Positions 7,325 to 16,298 of a DNA stretch of 64,000 bases are shown piece by piece (within the stretch, counting starts at the first letter, position 1; every line of letters starts with the position of its first letter). The stretch is taken from NCBI GenBank assembly GCA_028284865.1, contig JANQQV010000018.1, forward strand, positions 124,001-188,000, written 5' to 3'. Under the pieces are notes generated by a model. The model did no database searches, was not told the DNA's origin, and worked only from the letters and a program-made list of their open reading frames with translations. Source of the DNA: Rhodothermales bacterium (lineage in GTDB: Bacteria > Bacteroidota > Rhodothermia > Rhodothermales > UBA10348). The translations under genes and the position numbers were made by a program.

Positions 7325-7504
7325 GAATGGTGGGGCGATGGGGTGGGGATGCGAACGAAGGATATTGGTTAGCTGCTGATTGGGCAAGGCCACCAAGACG
7401 CGAATCCACGGGTGCGACACGAATCCCTGCCACGTCCCAAGTCATCGCGCATTTCATTCTGCATGGTATGGCGCATGTCGTCTCGTATGTAGTTGCGCGG
7501 CAAC

Positions 7505-7538
7505 AAAAAAGGGGCGGCTCCCATTCGGGAGCCGCCCC
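7505..7538 (-). terminator. Intrinsic terminator of the primary sigma factor gene
   Basis: On the minus strand GGGGCGGCTCCC / GGGAGCCGCCCC forms a perfect 12-base stem with a 4-base loop, followed by TTTTTT (plus-strand 7505-7510). It lies about 20 bases after the sigma factor stop codon. Confidence 0.93.
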
Positions 7539-7559
7539 TTCAAGCGGTAACGACCAGCG

Positions 7560-8399
7560 TCAACCAATATGCATCTGAAGCTCTTCGCGACGATGCTTCT
7601 GACGAAGCTTGCGGAGGGCTTTCTCCTTGATCTGACGAACACGCTCACGAGTCAGTCCGAAGCGCTGCCCGATCTCCTCGAGCGTCAACGGGTGTTCGCG
7701 ACCGATACCAAAGTACAGGCGCGTGATCTCGGCTTCGCGAGGATGCAGCAGACTGAGGGCGCGCTCGATGTCGATCTTGAGCGACTCGTCCATCAGCGTG
7801 TCATCCGGCTTGATGTCTTCGTCATCGGGAAGGACATCCAGCAGGCTGTTGTCATCGTCCTCGTTGAACGGAGCGTCCATCGAGAGATGACGGCCCGTGT
7901 GCTGGAGGGCTTCGCGGATCTTGTTGACGTCGACTTCCAGCTCGGTGGCCAGCTCCTCAATGTTGGGCTGGCGCTCGTGGATCTGCGCGAGCTTGGCGCT
8001 CGTCTTGCGGATCTTCGAGATCGTTCCAATTCGGTTGAGCGGCAGTCGGACTACGCGGCTCTGCTCGGCAAGCGCCTGCAGAATGGCCTGGCGAATCCAC
8101 CAGACGGCGTAGGAGATGAACTTGAACCCACGCGTTTCATCGAAACGCTGGGCAGCCTTGATCAGACCGTAGTTTCCTTCATTGATCAGGTCAGCAAGCG
8201 TGAGACCCTGGCCCTGATACTTCTTGGCCACCGAGACCACGAAGCGAAGGTTGGCTCTCGTCAAACGATGCAATGCATCCTGGTCACCCTGCTTGATCTT
8301 CTGCGCTAGATCGACCTCTTCATCGGGAGTCAGCAGTGGAATCTGACCGATCTCCTGAAGATACTGGTCCAGCATGCGCTGCTGGCGTGGGACGTACAT
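7560..8399 (-). CDS. rpoD: Primary sigma factor, Bacteroidota short RpoD/SigA type
   Basis: A 279-residue group 1-like sigma-70. Region 1.2 starts at [20 protein letters not shown]. Region 2 is textbook, with [34 protein letters not shown] and region 2.4 [18 protein letters not shown]. Region 3 follows, and region 4.2 ends in [20 protein letters not shown]. Region 1.1 is absent and the protein is under half the length of E. coli RpoD. This is the known form of the primary sigma factor in Bacteroidota, where it recognises promoters with a TTTG-type -33 element and a TAnnTTTG -7 element. It is monocistronic with its own strong terminator; about 190 bases of non-coding DNA lie upstream. Confidence 0.95.
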   Translation of the reverse strand: MYVPRQQRMLDQYLQEIGQIPLLTPDEEVDLAQKIKQGDQDALHRLTRANLRFVVSVAKKYQGQGLTLADLINEGNYGLIKAAQRFDETRGFKFISYAVWWIRQAILQALAEQSRVVRLPLNRIGTISKIRKTSAKLAQIHERQPNIEELATELEVDVNKIREALQHTGRHLSMDAPFNEDDDNSLLDVLPDDEDIKPDDTLMDESLKIDIERALSLLHPREAEITRLYFGIGREHPLTLEEIGQRFGLTRERVRQIKEKALRKLRQKHRREELQMHIG

Positions 8400-8588
8400 A
8401 TTCCCCTTCCTCTGTCCTGATTCTTGGTAGCTGTAGGGTTCCGGCAGTACCGGTTGTGCCGAGCTGGTGGGTCGGCGGGTTGAGCATGGTTTCTTCTAAC
8501 GGGACCCGCGAAACCGAGCGGGCCTGATTCACGCGGGCCGTGGGGCGTTGTTCCCCCCTTCCCGACGTAAGTCCTTATTACTTCATTG

Positions 8589-10133
8589 TTACGGATTGTT
8601 TCCTGAAATTTTCAGTAGGGCATCCGCAATTTCCCGTCCCTCGCTCATTCTCGGGACCTTGGTCTGGGCACTCACGCGCTTCTTGGTTTGCTGCAACCAC
8701 TCGAAAAATGTCCCTCGATGTAGCGACGAGATCTTCGGGGGCAGGAAGGCTTGGGCCTCGCGGCGAATCACGTAGTGTCGGTTGATCTCCTGGAGATGAC
8801 GATCGATGACGTTCGAGAACGCCTCCACGTCTGACGGCGGCTCGTCAAACTCGATGCACCACTCGTGGCCGGGCAACGAAGCCTGTGATGCCGGGATGGG
8901 AGCGATGTGGTAGTTGGTGGTCTGAGCACCGGTTTCCTCACAGGCCTTCTCGAGCGCCTTGCGGGCCTCATCGCCATACACTGCTTCGCCATAGGTGTCG
9001 AGCACCTCATTCGTACGGCCCGCCACGACCAGTCTAAAAGGATCGGTCGATGTGAACTTGACGACATCACCGATCTCGTAGGCCCAGAGGCCGCTGCACG
9101 TTGAGACGAAAATGCGATAACGCACACCGGTCTCGACACCCTCGATGGACACCCGGGGGCCGCTGCCATCTACCGGCTCGAATTCGAAAAACACACCAGT
9201 GTCCAGATGGACCAGCATGTCATCGGCATTCGGGTTGTCCTGGAACGAAACGTATCCCTCGCTCGCGCCATAATTCTCGACGAAGTTGACCGATCCGCCA
9301 ATCTGCTCCTCGAGCAAGGTTTTGTACGAAGACAACGCGACACCACCTGAGAAGAACACTTCCAGGTTGGGCCAGATTTCGGACACCGTCGTCGCTGAGT
9401 CGCCATTCAGCTTGTTGTGGTGAGCGATCAACTTCCTGAACAGGACCGGGGCCCAGGACGGCACCATGGCCATCGCCCGGATGTTCATGTTGTAGGTGTG
9501 CTCGACAATGGCGTCCAGTTTTTGCTCCCAGTTCGGTAGGAAGAGGATGTCTCGCGGCACCGCCTGATAGAACTTCCGGATCACCGCAGGAGTGACCAGG
9601 AATTGCAGGCCGGATACTTCACCGATCCACGATCCGGGATGTTCAGGGTCATCCTCTATGCGGCCGGGGATCGACAGCAGTCGTCCGAACAGGAAAGAAG
9701 GATCCGCTACGGACTTGAAGTACGACATGGCCACGGCCATCGTGAAGCGGCGATTCACGTCCAGCATGTCCTGGGAGAGCGGAATGATCTTTCCGGCGGA
9801 AGCCGTTCCCGACGAAACGGCGAAGTGTTTGAACTCTCCTGGCCAGATGATGTCCTGTTCGCCCTTCCGGATGCGATCTACATCGCTGCGATACGCGTCA
9901 TAATGGTGAAACGGTACGCGCTCTTGATACAGACGCACAGGGTCCGAAGCATTCGCAATGTCTGAAAACCCGAATCGCTTCCCCCACTCCGTCCCGGAAG
10001 CTTTCCGGGTGAGGTCCTTGAGCAACCGGACCTGAGTCCCCACCGGGTCAGCCTTGAACGATCGGATGACCTGTAAGGGAGATATGGACGAGGGTCGGCG
10101 GACCTTGTCAATGACCGGAAAATTGAACGGCAT
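8589..10133 (-). CDS. GH3-family acyl-adenylase/amidotransferase-like protein
   Basis: A 514-residue protein of the GH3 family. Plant GH3 enzymes adenylate carboxylic acids such as auxin or jasmonate and conjugate them to amino acids; bacterial members are widespread in Bacteroidota but their substrates are unknown. Family landmarks are HFAVSSGTASAGKIIPLS (ATP-binding Ser/Thr loop, about residues 97-114), VENYGASEGYVSFQ (about 285-298), the GLWAYEIGDVVKF motif and VAGRTNEVLDTYGE (hinge to the C-terminal domain), and a conserved C-terminal Lys in LPPKISSLHRGTFFEWL. Length matches bacterial homologues (500-515). It is divergent from folP with about 120 bases between the starts. Confidence 0.88.
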   Translation of the reverse strand: MPFNFPVIDKVRRPSSISPLQVIRSFKADPVGTQVRLLKDLTRKASGTEWGKRFGFSDIANASDPVRLYQERVPFHHYDAYRSDVDRIRKGEQDIIWPGEFKHFAVSSGTASAGKIIPLSQDMLDVNRRFTMAVAMSYFKSVADPSFLFGRLLSIPGRIEDDPEHPGSWIGEVSGLQFLVTPAVIRKFYQAVPRDILFLPNWEQKLDAIVEHTYNMNIRAMAMVPSWAPVLFRKLIAHHNKLNGDSATTVSEIWPNLEVFFSGGVALSSYKTLLEEQIGGSVNFVENYGASEGYVSFQDNPNADDMLVHLDTGVFFEFEPVDGSGPRVSIEGVETGVRYRIFVSTCSGLWAYEIGDVVKFTSTDPFRLVVAGRTNEVLDTYGEAVYGDEARKALEKACEETGAQTTNYHIAPIPASQASLPGHEWCIEFDEPPSDVEAFSNVIDRHLQEINRHYVIRREAQAFLPPKISSLHRGTFFEWLQQTKKRVSAQTKVPRMSEGREIADALLKISGNNP

Positions 10134-10254
10134 GTCGTCGCGATGAGTCTTTCTGGACCCTCGATTCCGTCTTCCGAACGGTTCGAGCAGGGGTGTCTAT
10201 CTTCACAGCTCCCATGTACCCCATGCGCCCGCACCGGTTCTCCCTTCGCCCATA

Positions 10255-11175
10255 GTGTCCGAGTCGCCCCACATCCTTCGCTCCGGATCCCTGACACTGG
10301 ATTGTTCGCTTCCCGTGCCGAGAGGTGCTCACATCATGGGTGTTCTAAACGTGACACCGGACTCGTTTTCAGACGGAGGTCAGTACCTGGATCCAGATGT
10401 CGCGGCGGATCGAGCCGAAGAAATGGCGGAAGGAGGCGCGGTCATTATCGACATCGGAGGAGCCTCTTCTCGACCGCGTGGCAACACCTATGGAAAGGGG
10501 GCCGACCTGATCAGTGCTGATGAGGAGATGCGTCGCATCCTCCCGGTGATCGAACGCATTGTGAGTCGCCTGCCTCAGACTTGGATCTCTATCGACACTT
10601 TCCGCTCCGACGTTGCCGGACAAGCGCTGGCCGCGGGCGCGCACATGATCAACGACATCACCGCCCTTCGCTTCGACCCGGACCTGGCCCATGTTGTCGC
10701 AAAGGCCAACGCCCCTCTGGCCGTGATGCATTCGGTCGGGCTTCCGGGAGAAATGCCCCACGTCGCTCCTTCAGCAAACATCATGGATGATGTCCTGAGC
10801 GATATGAAACGCGCGATTGCATTCGCCTCCGACTGCGGCTGCTCCCAGTTTGTCGTGGACCCGGGATTCGGATTCGGGAAAACGGTGGAAGACAACCTGC
10901 GACTGATGTACGGGGTACGGGAGATGCTGGATCTGGGTGTGCCAGTCTTGATCGGAGTGTCACGAAAGAGCAGCATTGCACAAGCTGCTGCGGGAATCGA
11001 CGCTCCGAAAGAGCTTCTTCCCCCTCCCGATCAGCGGTTGCCCGGATCGCTGGCTGCGACAGGAATCGGAGTTCAAGCGGGGGCGAGTATCGTGCGAACG
11101 CATGATGTGGCGGCCACACGGCAATTCCTGAGGGTCCTGGACGCAACCATTCGAGTCAAGGATGGTCAGAACTAG
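10255..11175 (+). CDS. folP: Dihydropteroate synthase
   Basis: A 306-residue TIM-barrel enzyme that condenses 4-aminobenzoate with the pterin diphosphate to make dihydropteroate in folate synthesis. Motifs in order: MGVLNVTPDSFSDGG (28-42), VIIDIGGASSRPRG (63-76; usually DIGGESTRPG, so the Glu-Ser-Thr is replaced by Ala-Ser-Ser), SIDTFRSDVA, MINDITALRFD, VVDPGFGFGKTVEDN, VLIGVSRKSSI and a C-terminal RTHDV. The start is GTG at 10255; no ATG precedes the conserved part in frame until residue 28, which lies inside the first motif. The changed second motif sits in a substrate-binding loop, but the residues differ conservatively and the other motifs are intact, so I expect activity. cdaA follows after about 100 bases, a pairing common in Bacteroidota. 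Confidence 0.95.
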   Translation: MSESPHILRSGSLTLDCSLPVPRGAHIMGVLNVTPDSFSDGGQYLDPDVAADRAEEMAEGGAVIIDIGGASSRPRGNTYGKGADLISADEEMRRILPVIERIVSRLPQTWISIDTFRSDVAGQALAAGAHMINDITALRFDPDLAHVVAKANAPLAVMHSVGLPGEMPHVAPSANIMDDVLSDMKRAIAFASDCGCSQFVVDPGFGFGKTVEDNLRLMYGVREMLDLGVPVLIGVSRKSSIAQAAAGIDAPKELLPPPDQRLPGSLAATGIGVQAGASIVRTHDVAATRQFLRVLDATIRVKDGQN

Positions 11176-11277
11176 ACCTCAGAGCCGTATACTTGAGCGG
11201 TACCTGACGAGCGTGCCGGTCAGGAGCAACGTCTTCCAATCGACTCCTGAGCTGGCCTTCATGAATAACCCGATCGC

Positions 11278-12078
11278 GTGACGCTGATCCCCTGGGTCAT
11301 ACCAATCCGTGTCGTCGATCTTCTCGAGATCGGCCTGGTCGCGTACATCCTGTACAAGCTGTACCAGTTGATGCGCGGAACGATTGCCGTCCAGATTTTC
11401 GTCGGGATCCTGGCGCTCTATTTGATTCAGTTGATCGTGACCGCAGCGGACATGACGATCCTGCGGGCGTTGTTCGGATCGATCTCTGAAGTGTTCGTGC
11501 TGGCGGTGATCATCCTGTTCCAGCCAGAGATCCGCCGATTGCTGCTCCTGCTTGGACAGAATCCGCTGGTTCGGCGATTCATGCGGTCGCCGGCTCAACA
11601 AGAGCGAATCGAGGAAATCGTCCTGGCGGTCAGGGATTTGAACCATCGCCGAATCGGTGCCCTGATTGTGTTTGAGCGATCAACGGGCCTTCGAAGCTAT
11701 ATCGAGACCGGGGCTCAGCTGCATGCCCAGGTCAGCAGGGACCTGCTGGTAACGATCTTCTATTCGCAGAATCCGCTGCATGATGGTGCCGTCATCATAC
11801 GCGATGGGCGCATCGAGGCGGCGCGTTGCATCCTGCCCATCTCGACCAACATGAATCTGGATACGACTCTCGGCCTGCGTCACCGCGCCGCGGTTGGATT
11901 GACCGAGGTGTCCGACGCATTCGTGATCGTGGTCTCCGAAGAAACCGGGCAGATCAGCACGGCCAGCAATGGCGAGCTGAAGCGAAACGTCAGCATTGAC
12001 TTGCTCGACAACTATATCGTCGAGGCGCTTGCACCCAACTTCGATGCGGAGCCCGAACCAGCACCCGCCACCGCCTGA
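11278..12078 (+). CDS. cdaA: Diadenylate cyclase CdaA (c-di-AMP synthase)
   Basis: A 266-residue membrane-bound diadenylate cyclase. Three hydrophobic helices lie at about residues 8-28, 38-56 and 68-82, followed by a DisA_N catalytic domain. The two diagnostic motifs are present: DGA at 169-171 (in NPLHDGAVII) and RHR at 201-203 (in LGLRHRAAVG). It joins two ATP molecules to c-di-AMP, a second messenger for osmotic and cell-wall control. The start is GTG at 11278; a nearby ATG at 11261 runs into a stop after six codons. The C-terminus (PEPAPATA) is short and flexible. pcm starts four bases after the stop codon. No CdaR or GlmM gene is adjacent, unlike the Firmicutes arrangement. Confidence 0.95.
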   Translation: MTLIPWVIPIRVVDLLEIGLVAYILYKLYQLMRGTIAVQIFVGILALYLIQLIVTAADMTILRALFGSISEVFVLAVIILFQPEIRRLLLLLGQNPLVRRFMRSPAQQERIEEIVLAVRDLNHRRIGALIVFERSTGLRSYIETGAQLHAQVSRDLLVTIFYSQNPLHDGAVIIRDGRIEAARCILPISTNMNLDTTLGLRHRAAVGLTEVSDAFVIVVSEETGQISTASNGELKRNVSIDLLDNYIVEALAPNFDAEPEPAPATA

Positions 12079-12082
12079 GCCC

Positions 12083-12742
12083 ATGACCGAGGACTGGAAA
12101 TTCCAACGACGCCGCGCCCGACTGGTCGACGAGCTGCGTGAAAAAGGCATTTCCGACGAGCGTGTCCTGCAGGCCATCGGCAAAGTTCAGCGCCAACAGT
12201 TCGTCGACCCGGCGTTCCTTTCGCGCGCCTACCACGACGAAGCGCTGCCCATCGGCCTGAAACAGACCATCTCGCAGCCTTTCACGGTCGCCTATCAGAG
12301 CCAGACCCTGAATCCGCAGCCAGGAGAACGCATCCTGGAGATCGGTACTGGAAGTGGCTACCAGGCCGCGGTGCTGTGCGAAATGGGGGCACGCGTGTAT
12401 TCAATCGAGCGCGTTCGCGGTCTGTATGAACGCACCGCCCCACTGCTGCGCAGCCTGGGCTATCGCATCAATTGCCGCTTCGGAGACGGTATGGCCGGCT
12501 GGGAGTCGATGGCCCCGTTTGATGGCATCATCGTGACGGCAGGGGCCCTGGACATTCCCGACTCGCTGCTCCGTCAACTCAAACTGCCTGAAGGGATGAA
12601 GCCCGGCGGGCGGATGGTCATTCCCGTCGGCGGTCGCGACAAGCAGATGATGACCTATATCGTCCGGATGGGCGAAGATGAGTTCGACCGTGTCGAGATG
12701 GAGGCATTCCGATTCGTTCCGTTGCTGGGAAACACGGACTGA
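12083..12742 (+). CDS. pcm: Protein-L-isoaspartate O-methyltransferase
   Basis: A 219-residue SAM-dependent methyltransferase that starts the repair of isoaspartyl residues in aged proteins. Visible motifs are the N-terminal RARLVDELREKGISDERVL, the substrate region ALPIGLKQTISQPFTVAY, motif I RILEIGTGSGYQAAVL (about 83-98), VYSIERV (post-I) and FDGIIVTAGALDIPDSLL (motif II). The length equals the usual 210-225. I take the ATG just after the cdaA stop; the longer in-frame start inside cdaA would add a non-conserved, Pro-rich leader. It is the last gene of the folP-cdaA-pcm run and is convergent with the microcompartment protein genes. Confidence 0.95.
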   Translation: MTEDWKFQRRRARLVDELREKGISDERVLQAIGKVQRQQFVDPAFLSRAYHDEALPIGLKQTISQPFTVAYQSQTLNPQPGERILEIGTGSGYQAAVLCEMGARVYSIERVRGLYERTAPLLRSLGYRINCRFGDGMAGWESMAPFDGIIVTAGALDIPDSLLRQLKLPEGMKPGGRMVIPVGGRDKQMMTYIVRMGEDEFDRVEMEAFRFVPLLGNTD

Positions 12743-12791
12743 GCGCGACGGACGTTGTTGACGCCGTTGAGAATGAATCGGTGACCAAGCG

Positions 12792-13091
12792 CTAATTCGA
12801 TTCTGTCGCCGGCTTCCAGCTTCCACTGGTGTGGTCAACCCGGTCCACAACGCCCACGATTGTGGCATCGGTGGGCGTCAACTGCGGCTTGAAAGGCACC
12901 GTGGCTTCTGTCGAGGAGACGTAGATGACTGTATCGCCCACACCGGCATCGACAGTATCCAGCGCCACGATTCGCCCGCCGATCTCTTTGCCCGAGAACG
13001 TGTGGGGCTGCACAAACAGCATCCGCTGCCCTTCCAGACTTCCATCCTTGCGCGTTGCCCACACCCGTCCGGTGACTTTACCCAGGTTCAT
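12792..13091 (-). CDS. BMC-P (EutN/CcmL-type) microcompartment vertex protein, divergent copy
   Basis: A 99-residue EutN/CcmL (Pfam EutN_CcmL) domain. It opens MNLGKVTGRVWATRKDGSLEG, the family hallmark, followed by ALDTVDAGVGDTVIYVSS and DATIVGVVDRVD. Family proteins form pentamers that cap the vertices of icosahedral protein shells. Compared with the neighbouring copy, the GSSAR segment is lost (SSTEAT) and the C-terminus has about 12 extra residues (SGSWKPATESN). It is last in the run membrane GGDEF-like protein, deoB, BMC-P, BMC-P, separated from its paralogue by nine bases. No shell hexamer (BMC-H/T) gene is in the window, so its structural role is open. Confidence 0.9.
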   Translation of the reverse strand: MNLGKVTGRVWATRKDGSLEGQRMLFVQPHTFSGKEIGGRIVALDTVDAGVGDTVIYVSSTEATVPFKPQLTPTDATIVGVVDRVDHTSGSWKPATESN

Positions 13092-13100
13092 GATGGCGGG

Positions 13101-13367
13101 TCAGGGCGTGTCGAGCTTGTCAACGATGGCCGTAATCACGGCATCAACGGGCTTGTTGCGCGTCAATTCGGTCTGACGGGCACTGGAGCCCTGGGCAAAC
13201 AGCACCACCTCTCCCACACCGGCTCCGACACTGTCGACGCAAACCACGACCCGGCTCTTGTCCTTGCCGTCCTCATCAATCTCCCGGACCAGCTGGAGCT
13301 TCATGCCTTTGAGCTGGTCATCCTTGCGGGTGGCCCAGACGGTGCCGATGACTTTTCCGAGGATCAT
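13101..13367 (-). CDS. BMC-P (EutN/CcmL-type) microcompartment vertex protein, canonical copy
   Basis: An 88-residue EutN/CcmL domain close to the family average in length. It has [43 protein letters not shown] and [14 protein letters not shown], which match characterised vertex proteins such as CcmL, CsoS4 and GrpN. It is the first of two tandem copies, 27 bases after deoB and nine bases before the second copy, all on the minus strand. Phosphopentomutase and deoxyribose-phosphate chemistry occurs near some catabolic microcompartments, so a link to nucleoside or pentose breakdown is possible. Without hexamer genes here, either the shell is encoded elsewhere or the pentamers act alone. Confidence 0.92.
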   Translation of the reverse strand: MILGKVIGTVWATRKDDQLKGMKLQLVREIDEDGKDKSRVVVCVDSVGAGVGEVVLFAQGSSARQTELTRNKPVDAVITAIVDKLDTP

Positions 13368-13394
13368 GTCTACCTGGAGGAGTGGTTCTATCTG

Positions 13395-14555
13395 TCAGAA
13401 CGATTCGAACGACGTTCCGCCGAATGATTCGTCCAGCCCGAAGAACGCCGCAACGGTCGCCGCATGGTCCACGAAGGATGTGCGGGTACCGAGATCGGCA
13501 GAGCCGGACGCTCCATAATACAAAAGGGGTACGTACTCACGGGTGTGATCCGTGCCGGGAAAGGTCGGATCGTTGCCATGATCAGCCGTGATCACCAAAC
13601 GAGCGCCTGCTGGCAACGAATCGACGATGTCCGGAAGGGCCCGATCGAACTCCTCGAGGGCTGCGGCGAAACCATTCGGATTATTCCTGTGGCCGTACTC
13701 CTGATCGAAATCGATGAGGTTGGTCCAGACGAAACTCGGGCCTTCTGCTTGCTGGATCTCCCTGATGGTGGCAGCGATGCCGTCGGCGTTCCCTGAGGTC
13801 TTTATCGTTCGATCGAATCCAACGCCGCCGAACAGGTCGGCCACTTTGCCCACAGAAACCGTAGCGACACCCTTTTCTTGGAGCATCTGTTGTACCGGAG
13901 TCGCTTCGGGAAGACGTGAGTAGTCTTTCCGCTTGCCTGAAATACGAGACCAGGCACCAGGTGAACCCTCGAACGGCCGAGCAATCACACGACCGACTCC
14001 GTGCGGTCCAACACAGACCTCATTCCGGGCGAGTTCGCACAACCGGTACAGCTCGTCCAACGGCGTCGTTTCAACATGTGCCGCTATCTGGAAAACGCTG
14101 TCAGCCGATGTGTACACGATCGGCAACCCCGTTCGCTGGTGCACTTCGCCGAACTCGTCGATGATGACCGTGCCTGATTCCGGGCGATTCCCAAGAATGC
14201 CGTCGACCCCGGCCCGCTCGCAGAAGTCCTGCACGACAGCTTCGGGAAACCCGTCTGGGTAGACTGGAAACGGCTCTGCCAGCGTCAGGCCTGCCAATTC
14301 CCAATGGCCCGTTGTTGAGTCCTTCCCTGCAGAGTGCTCCTGCATCCGACCCCAGGAGGCCAAGGGTGCAGTGTCTGGGGGTACTCCAATCAACGCGCGG
14401 ATACGACCCAGGCCAGCACGCGAGAGATTGGGGAGAGACGGATTGCAGGTGGCCAGCACATGTCCGAGCGTGTCGGCGCCACGATCGGCGTATCGATCAG
14501 CATCAGGCTGCCACCCGATTCCCACGCCATCCAGAACGATGGTGACGAAGATCAT
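13395..14555 (-). CDS. deoB: Phosphopentomutase
   Basis: A 386-residue alkaline-phosphatase-superfamily enzyme that interconverts (deoxy)ribose 1-phosphate and 5-phosphate in nucleoside salvage and catabolism. Metal ligands and motifs are visible: VLDGVGIGWQPDAD (D9), KDSTTGHWE (the phosphorylated Thr is T81 or T82), FVWTNLIDFDQEYGHRNNP, VITADHGNDPTF and DHTREYVPLL. Length fits the family (385-410). It lies four bases after the GAF/GGDEF-like gene and 27 bases before two BMC-P genes, so it is probably part of that operon. No deoA, deoC or deoD gene is in the window. Confidence 0.95.
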   Translation of the reverse strand: MIFVTIVLDGVGIGWQPDADRYADRGADTLGHVLATCNPSLPNLSRAGLGRIRALIGVPPDTAPLASWGRMQEHSAGKDSTTGHWELAGLTLAEPFPVYPDGFPEAVVQDFCERAGVDGILGNRPESGTVIIDEFGEVHQRTGLPIVYTSADSVFQIAAHVETTPLDELYRLCELARNEVCVGPHGVGRVIARPFEGSPGAWSRISGKRKDYSRLPEATPVQQMLQEKGVATVSVGKVADLFGGVGFDRTIKTSGNADGIAATIREIQQAEGPSFVWTNLIDFDQEYGHRNNPNGFAAALEEFDRALPDIVDSLPAGARLVITADHGNDPTFPGTDHTREYVPLLYYGASGSADLGTRTSFVDHAATVAAFFGLDESFGGTSFESF

Positions 14556-14559
14556 GCGT

Positions 14560-15906
14560 TCACCCTACGATGACGCACTCGCCGGACTGGAAGGACTCTT
14601 GCAGGGCCGCCGTTGCTTCGGAACGCAATTGGTCCGCTCCTTCATGGCGGTCCTGGAGAGGAGCCACACCGACGCTTACGCCGCCCTCGAAGGAATCATC
14701 TTCTTCAGGGAAGGCCTCCTTGATCCCGGATGCCCAATCGGCCAGGGATTCGTGTGATCCGTGGTAGAAAATGCCGTACGTGAGTTCGCCGAAACGCTCG
14801 ACTCGAGCATCGAGGGCCACGGATCGCAGGCGGTCCGAGAACAGGTCCTCAAGATCATCGACGTCGGCTAAGCCGTCACCGGAGAGCGCTTCTCCGCGGT
14901 TCAGATAGACCAGCGCCAGCGACAATGGGTGCGACAGCGAGCGAGCCTGCTCCATTTCATCGGCGATGATCTCACGCCGCGGGCGTGGCTCTTCGGACTC
15001 CTCGTCGGCCGAGGCGGAGGTATCGATCGTATCAAGAATGGTCGTGGCCAGTCGCGCATATTGCTCAAGCAGCACGCGAACAGAGGCAGCCTCCAGACCA
15101 TCCTCGTTGACCGTGTCGACAACGAGGAGAAACAGGTCGTCGTACTGCTTCGGAATGACGGGAACGATGGCGACCTGGCGCACATTGATCGGCTCGTGGT
15201 AATAGCCCAGCTTTGCTTTCGGGAAGCCGTTGGGACCGACCCTTGGGTAGACGACGGGTACCAGCGCCTTGTGGCCGGAAAGCATGGGTTCTTTCGCCGA
15301 ATACGTACCGCCGCCGCGGGCATAGGAATTCTGGCTGACCATGACTTCCACTTCGTAACGAAGCGGCACGTCCTCCTGGCGCAACAGGCATACGGTGTAG
15401 GCATCGAGGGAGGCCCGCAGCGAGCGAAGGGCAGGAATCAGCACATCTGCTTTGGTCTCAGACGAGGCCTCGGACACCATGATCCGGGCACGCGGGCGTC
15501 GTTGACGGGCTTTGGAAACACCGGCAACGTGGGCCTGGGCAGCCGTCGGAGAGACCGATCGGTCCTTGGCTTTTGTCGCGGTTTCGACGACCTCGGCTTC
15601 GCCAGCGTCTTCAGCCGTTTCTTCGATGTCTGAAGCGGTCTGCGGGGTCGTCTCTCCGTCTTCTTCTCCGGCCCCTTTCGGCTTGATATCGAGAATGCCC
15701 AGGGACGCAAGATCTTCATCTGGCTGCTCGGGCGCCTGCATGAATGTCTCTGGGACATCCTTGTGACGACGACGCATGTTCATGGTCACCAACAACCCAG
15801 CCCCGATGAGCAGGGCCAGCGCAAGCAGATACAACATCGGTTGTCCGAGCACGATGGCCAACGCAATCGAGACCACAGCAAGGATGATGAAAAGGACTCG
15901 CAGCAT
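14560..15906 (-). CDS. Membrane-anchored GAF-like protein with degenerate GGDEF domain
   Basis: A 448-residue protein I recognise only by domain shape. Two N-terminal helices (LRVLFIILAVVSIALAIVLG and MLYLLALALLIGAGLLVTM) are followed by an acidic, low-complexity linker (about residues 50-150). A GAF-like sensor domain lies at about 155-305 (LIPALRSLRASLDAYTVCLL to LLEQYARLATTILDTI). The last 130 residues look like a GGDEF domain: AHPLSLAL-type strand (SHPLSLALVYLNRGEAL), RFGELTYGIFYHGS where a cyclase would have GG[D/E]EF, and FEGGVSVGVAPL. The missing signature means it should not make c-di-GMP and might instead bind nucleotide or protein. I start at ATG 15906 because the longer frame to 15972 places 22 polar residues before the first helix. 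Confidence 0.7.
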   Translation of the reverse strand: MLRVLFIILAVVSIALAIVLGQPMLYLLALALLIGAGLLVTMNMRRRHKDVPETFMQAPEQPDEDLASLGILDIKPKGAGEEDGETTPQTASDIEETAEDAGEAEVVETATKAKDRSVSPTAAQAHVAGVSKARQRRPRARIMVSEASSETKADVLIPALRSLRASLDAYTVCLLRQEDVPLRYEVEVMVSQNSYARGGGTYSAKEPMLSGHKALVPVVYPRVGPNGFPKAKLGYYHEPINVRQVAIVPVIPKQYDDLFLLVVDTVNEDGLEAASVRVLLEQYARLATTILDTIDTSASADEESEEPRPRREIIADEMEQARSLSHPLSLALVYLNRGEALSGDGLADVDDLEDLFSDRLRSVALDARVERFGELTYGIFYHGSHESLADWASGIKEAFPEEDDSFEGGVSVGVAPLQDRHEGADQLRSEATAALQESFQSGECVIVG

Positions 15907-16261
15907 GCAGTCCGGGACGACGTTTATCGGTGCGGATGGGCGATCGAGGCAAGCTATCTGCACCCACCTCAAAAGTCAATGATTGGGGATAACCCTGAAC
16001 CCGCGTCTTGGTTCGAGTGCCGGGATGGGTACAGGAATGAGACTGGAACTGGAGTCGATGATGCGATATCGACGATTTCAGGTTGATTGAGAGGATCCTC
16101 AAGGTTTTGGCACGGCGTTTGGAAGACTCCCACTGCGTCACGAGCACCGCACCGGATACCCGCATTGACATGCCTCCTTCAGTGCGACCCGGACCCTCTC
16201 GTTCCCGCGGTTTGAGTGACGGTTTTCATGCGACCATCCAACGCCTCTCTGGATAGTCCCA

Positions 16262-16296
16262 AGCGGCCCCGCGGGCCCTCGGCTCGCGGGGCCGCT
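16262..16296. terminator. Strong GC-rich hairpin upstream of the giant gene
   Basis: AGCGGCCCCGCG and CGCGGGGCCGCT form a perfect 12-base stem around an 11-base loop. The 3' side reads GTGCTTT, so it lacks a full T tract. It could be a terminator or leader structure. Confidence 0.5.
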
Positions 16297-16298
16297 GT

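Noticed and set aside
12792-13367. A complete bacterial microcompartment locus
   Set aside because: Only pentamer-type genes are present; there is no hexamer shell gene, aldehyde dehydrogenase or other signature enzyme in the window.
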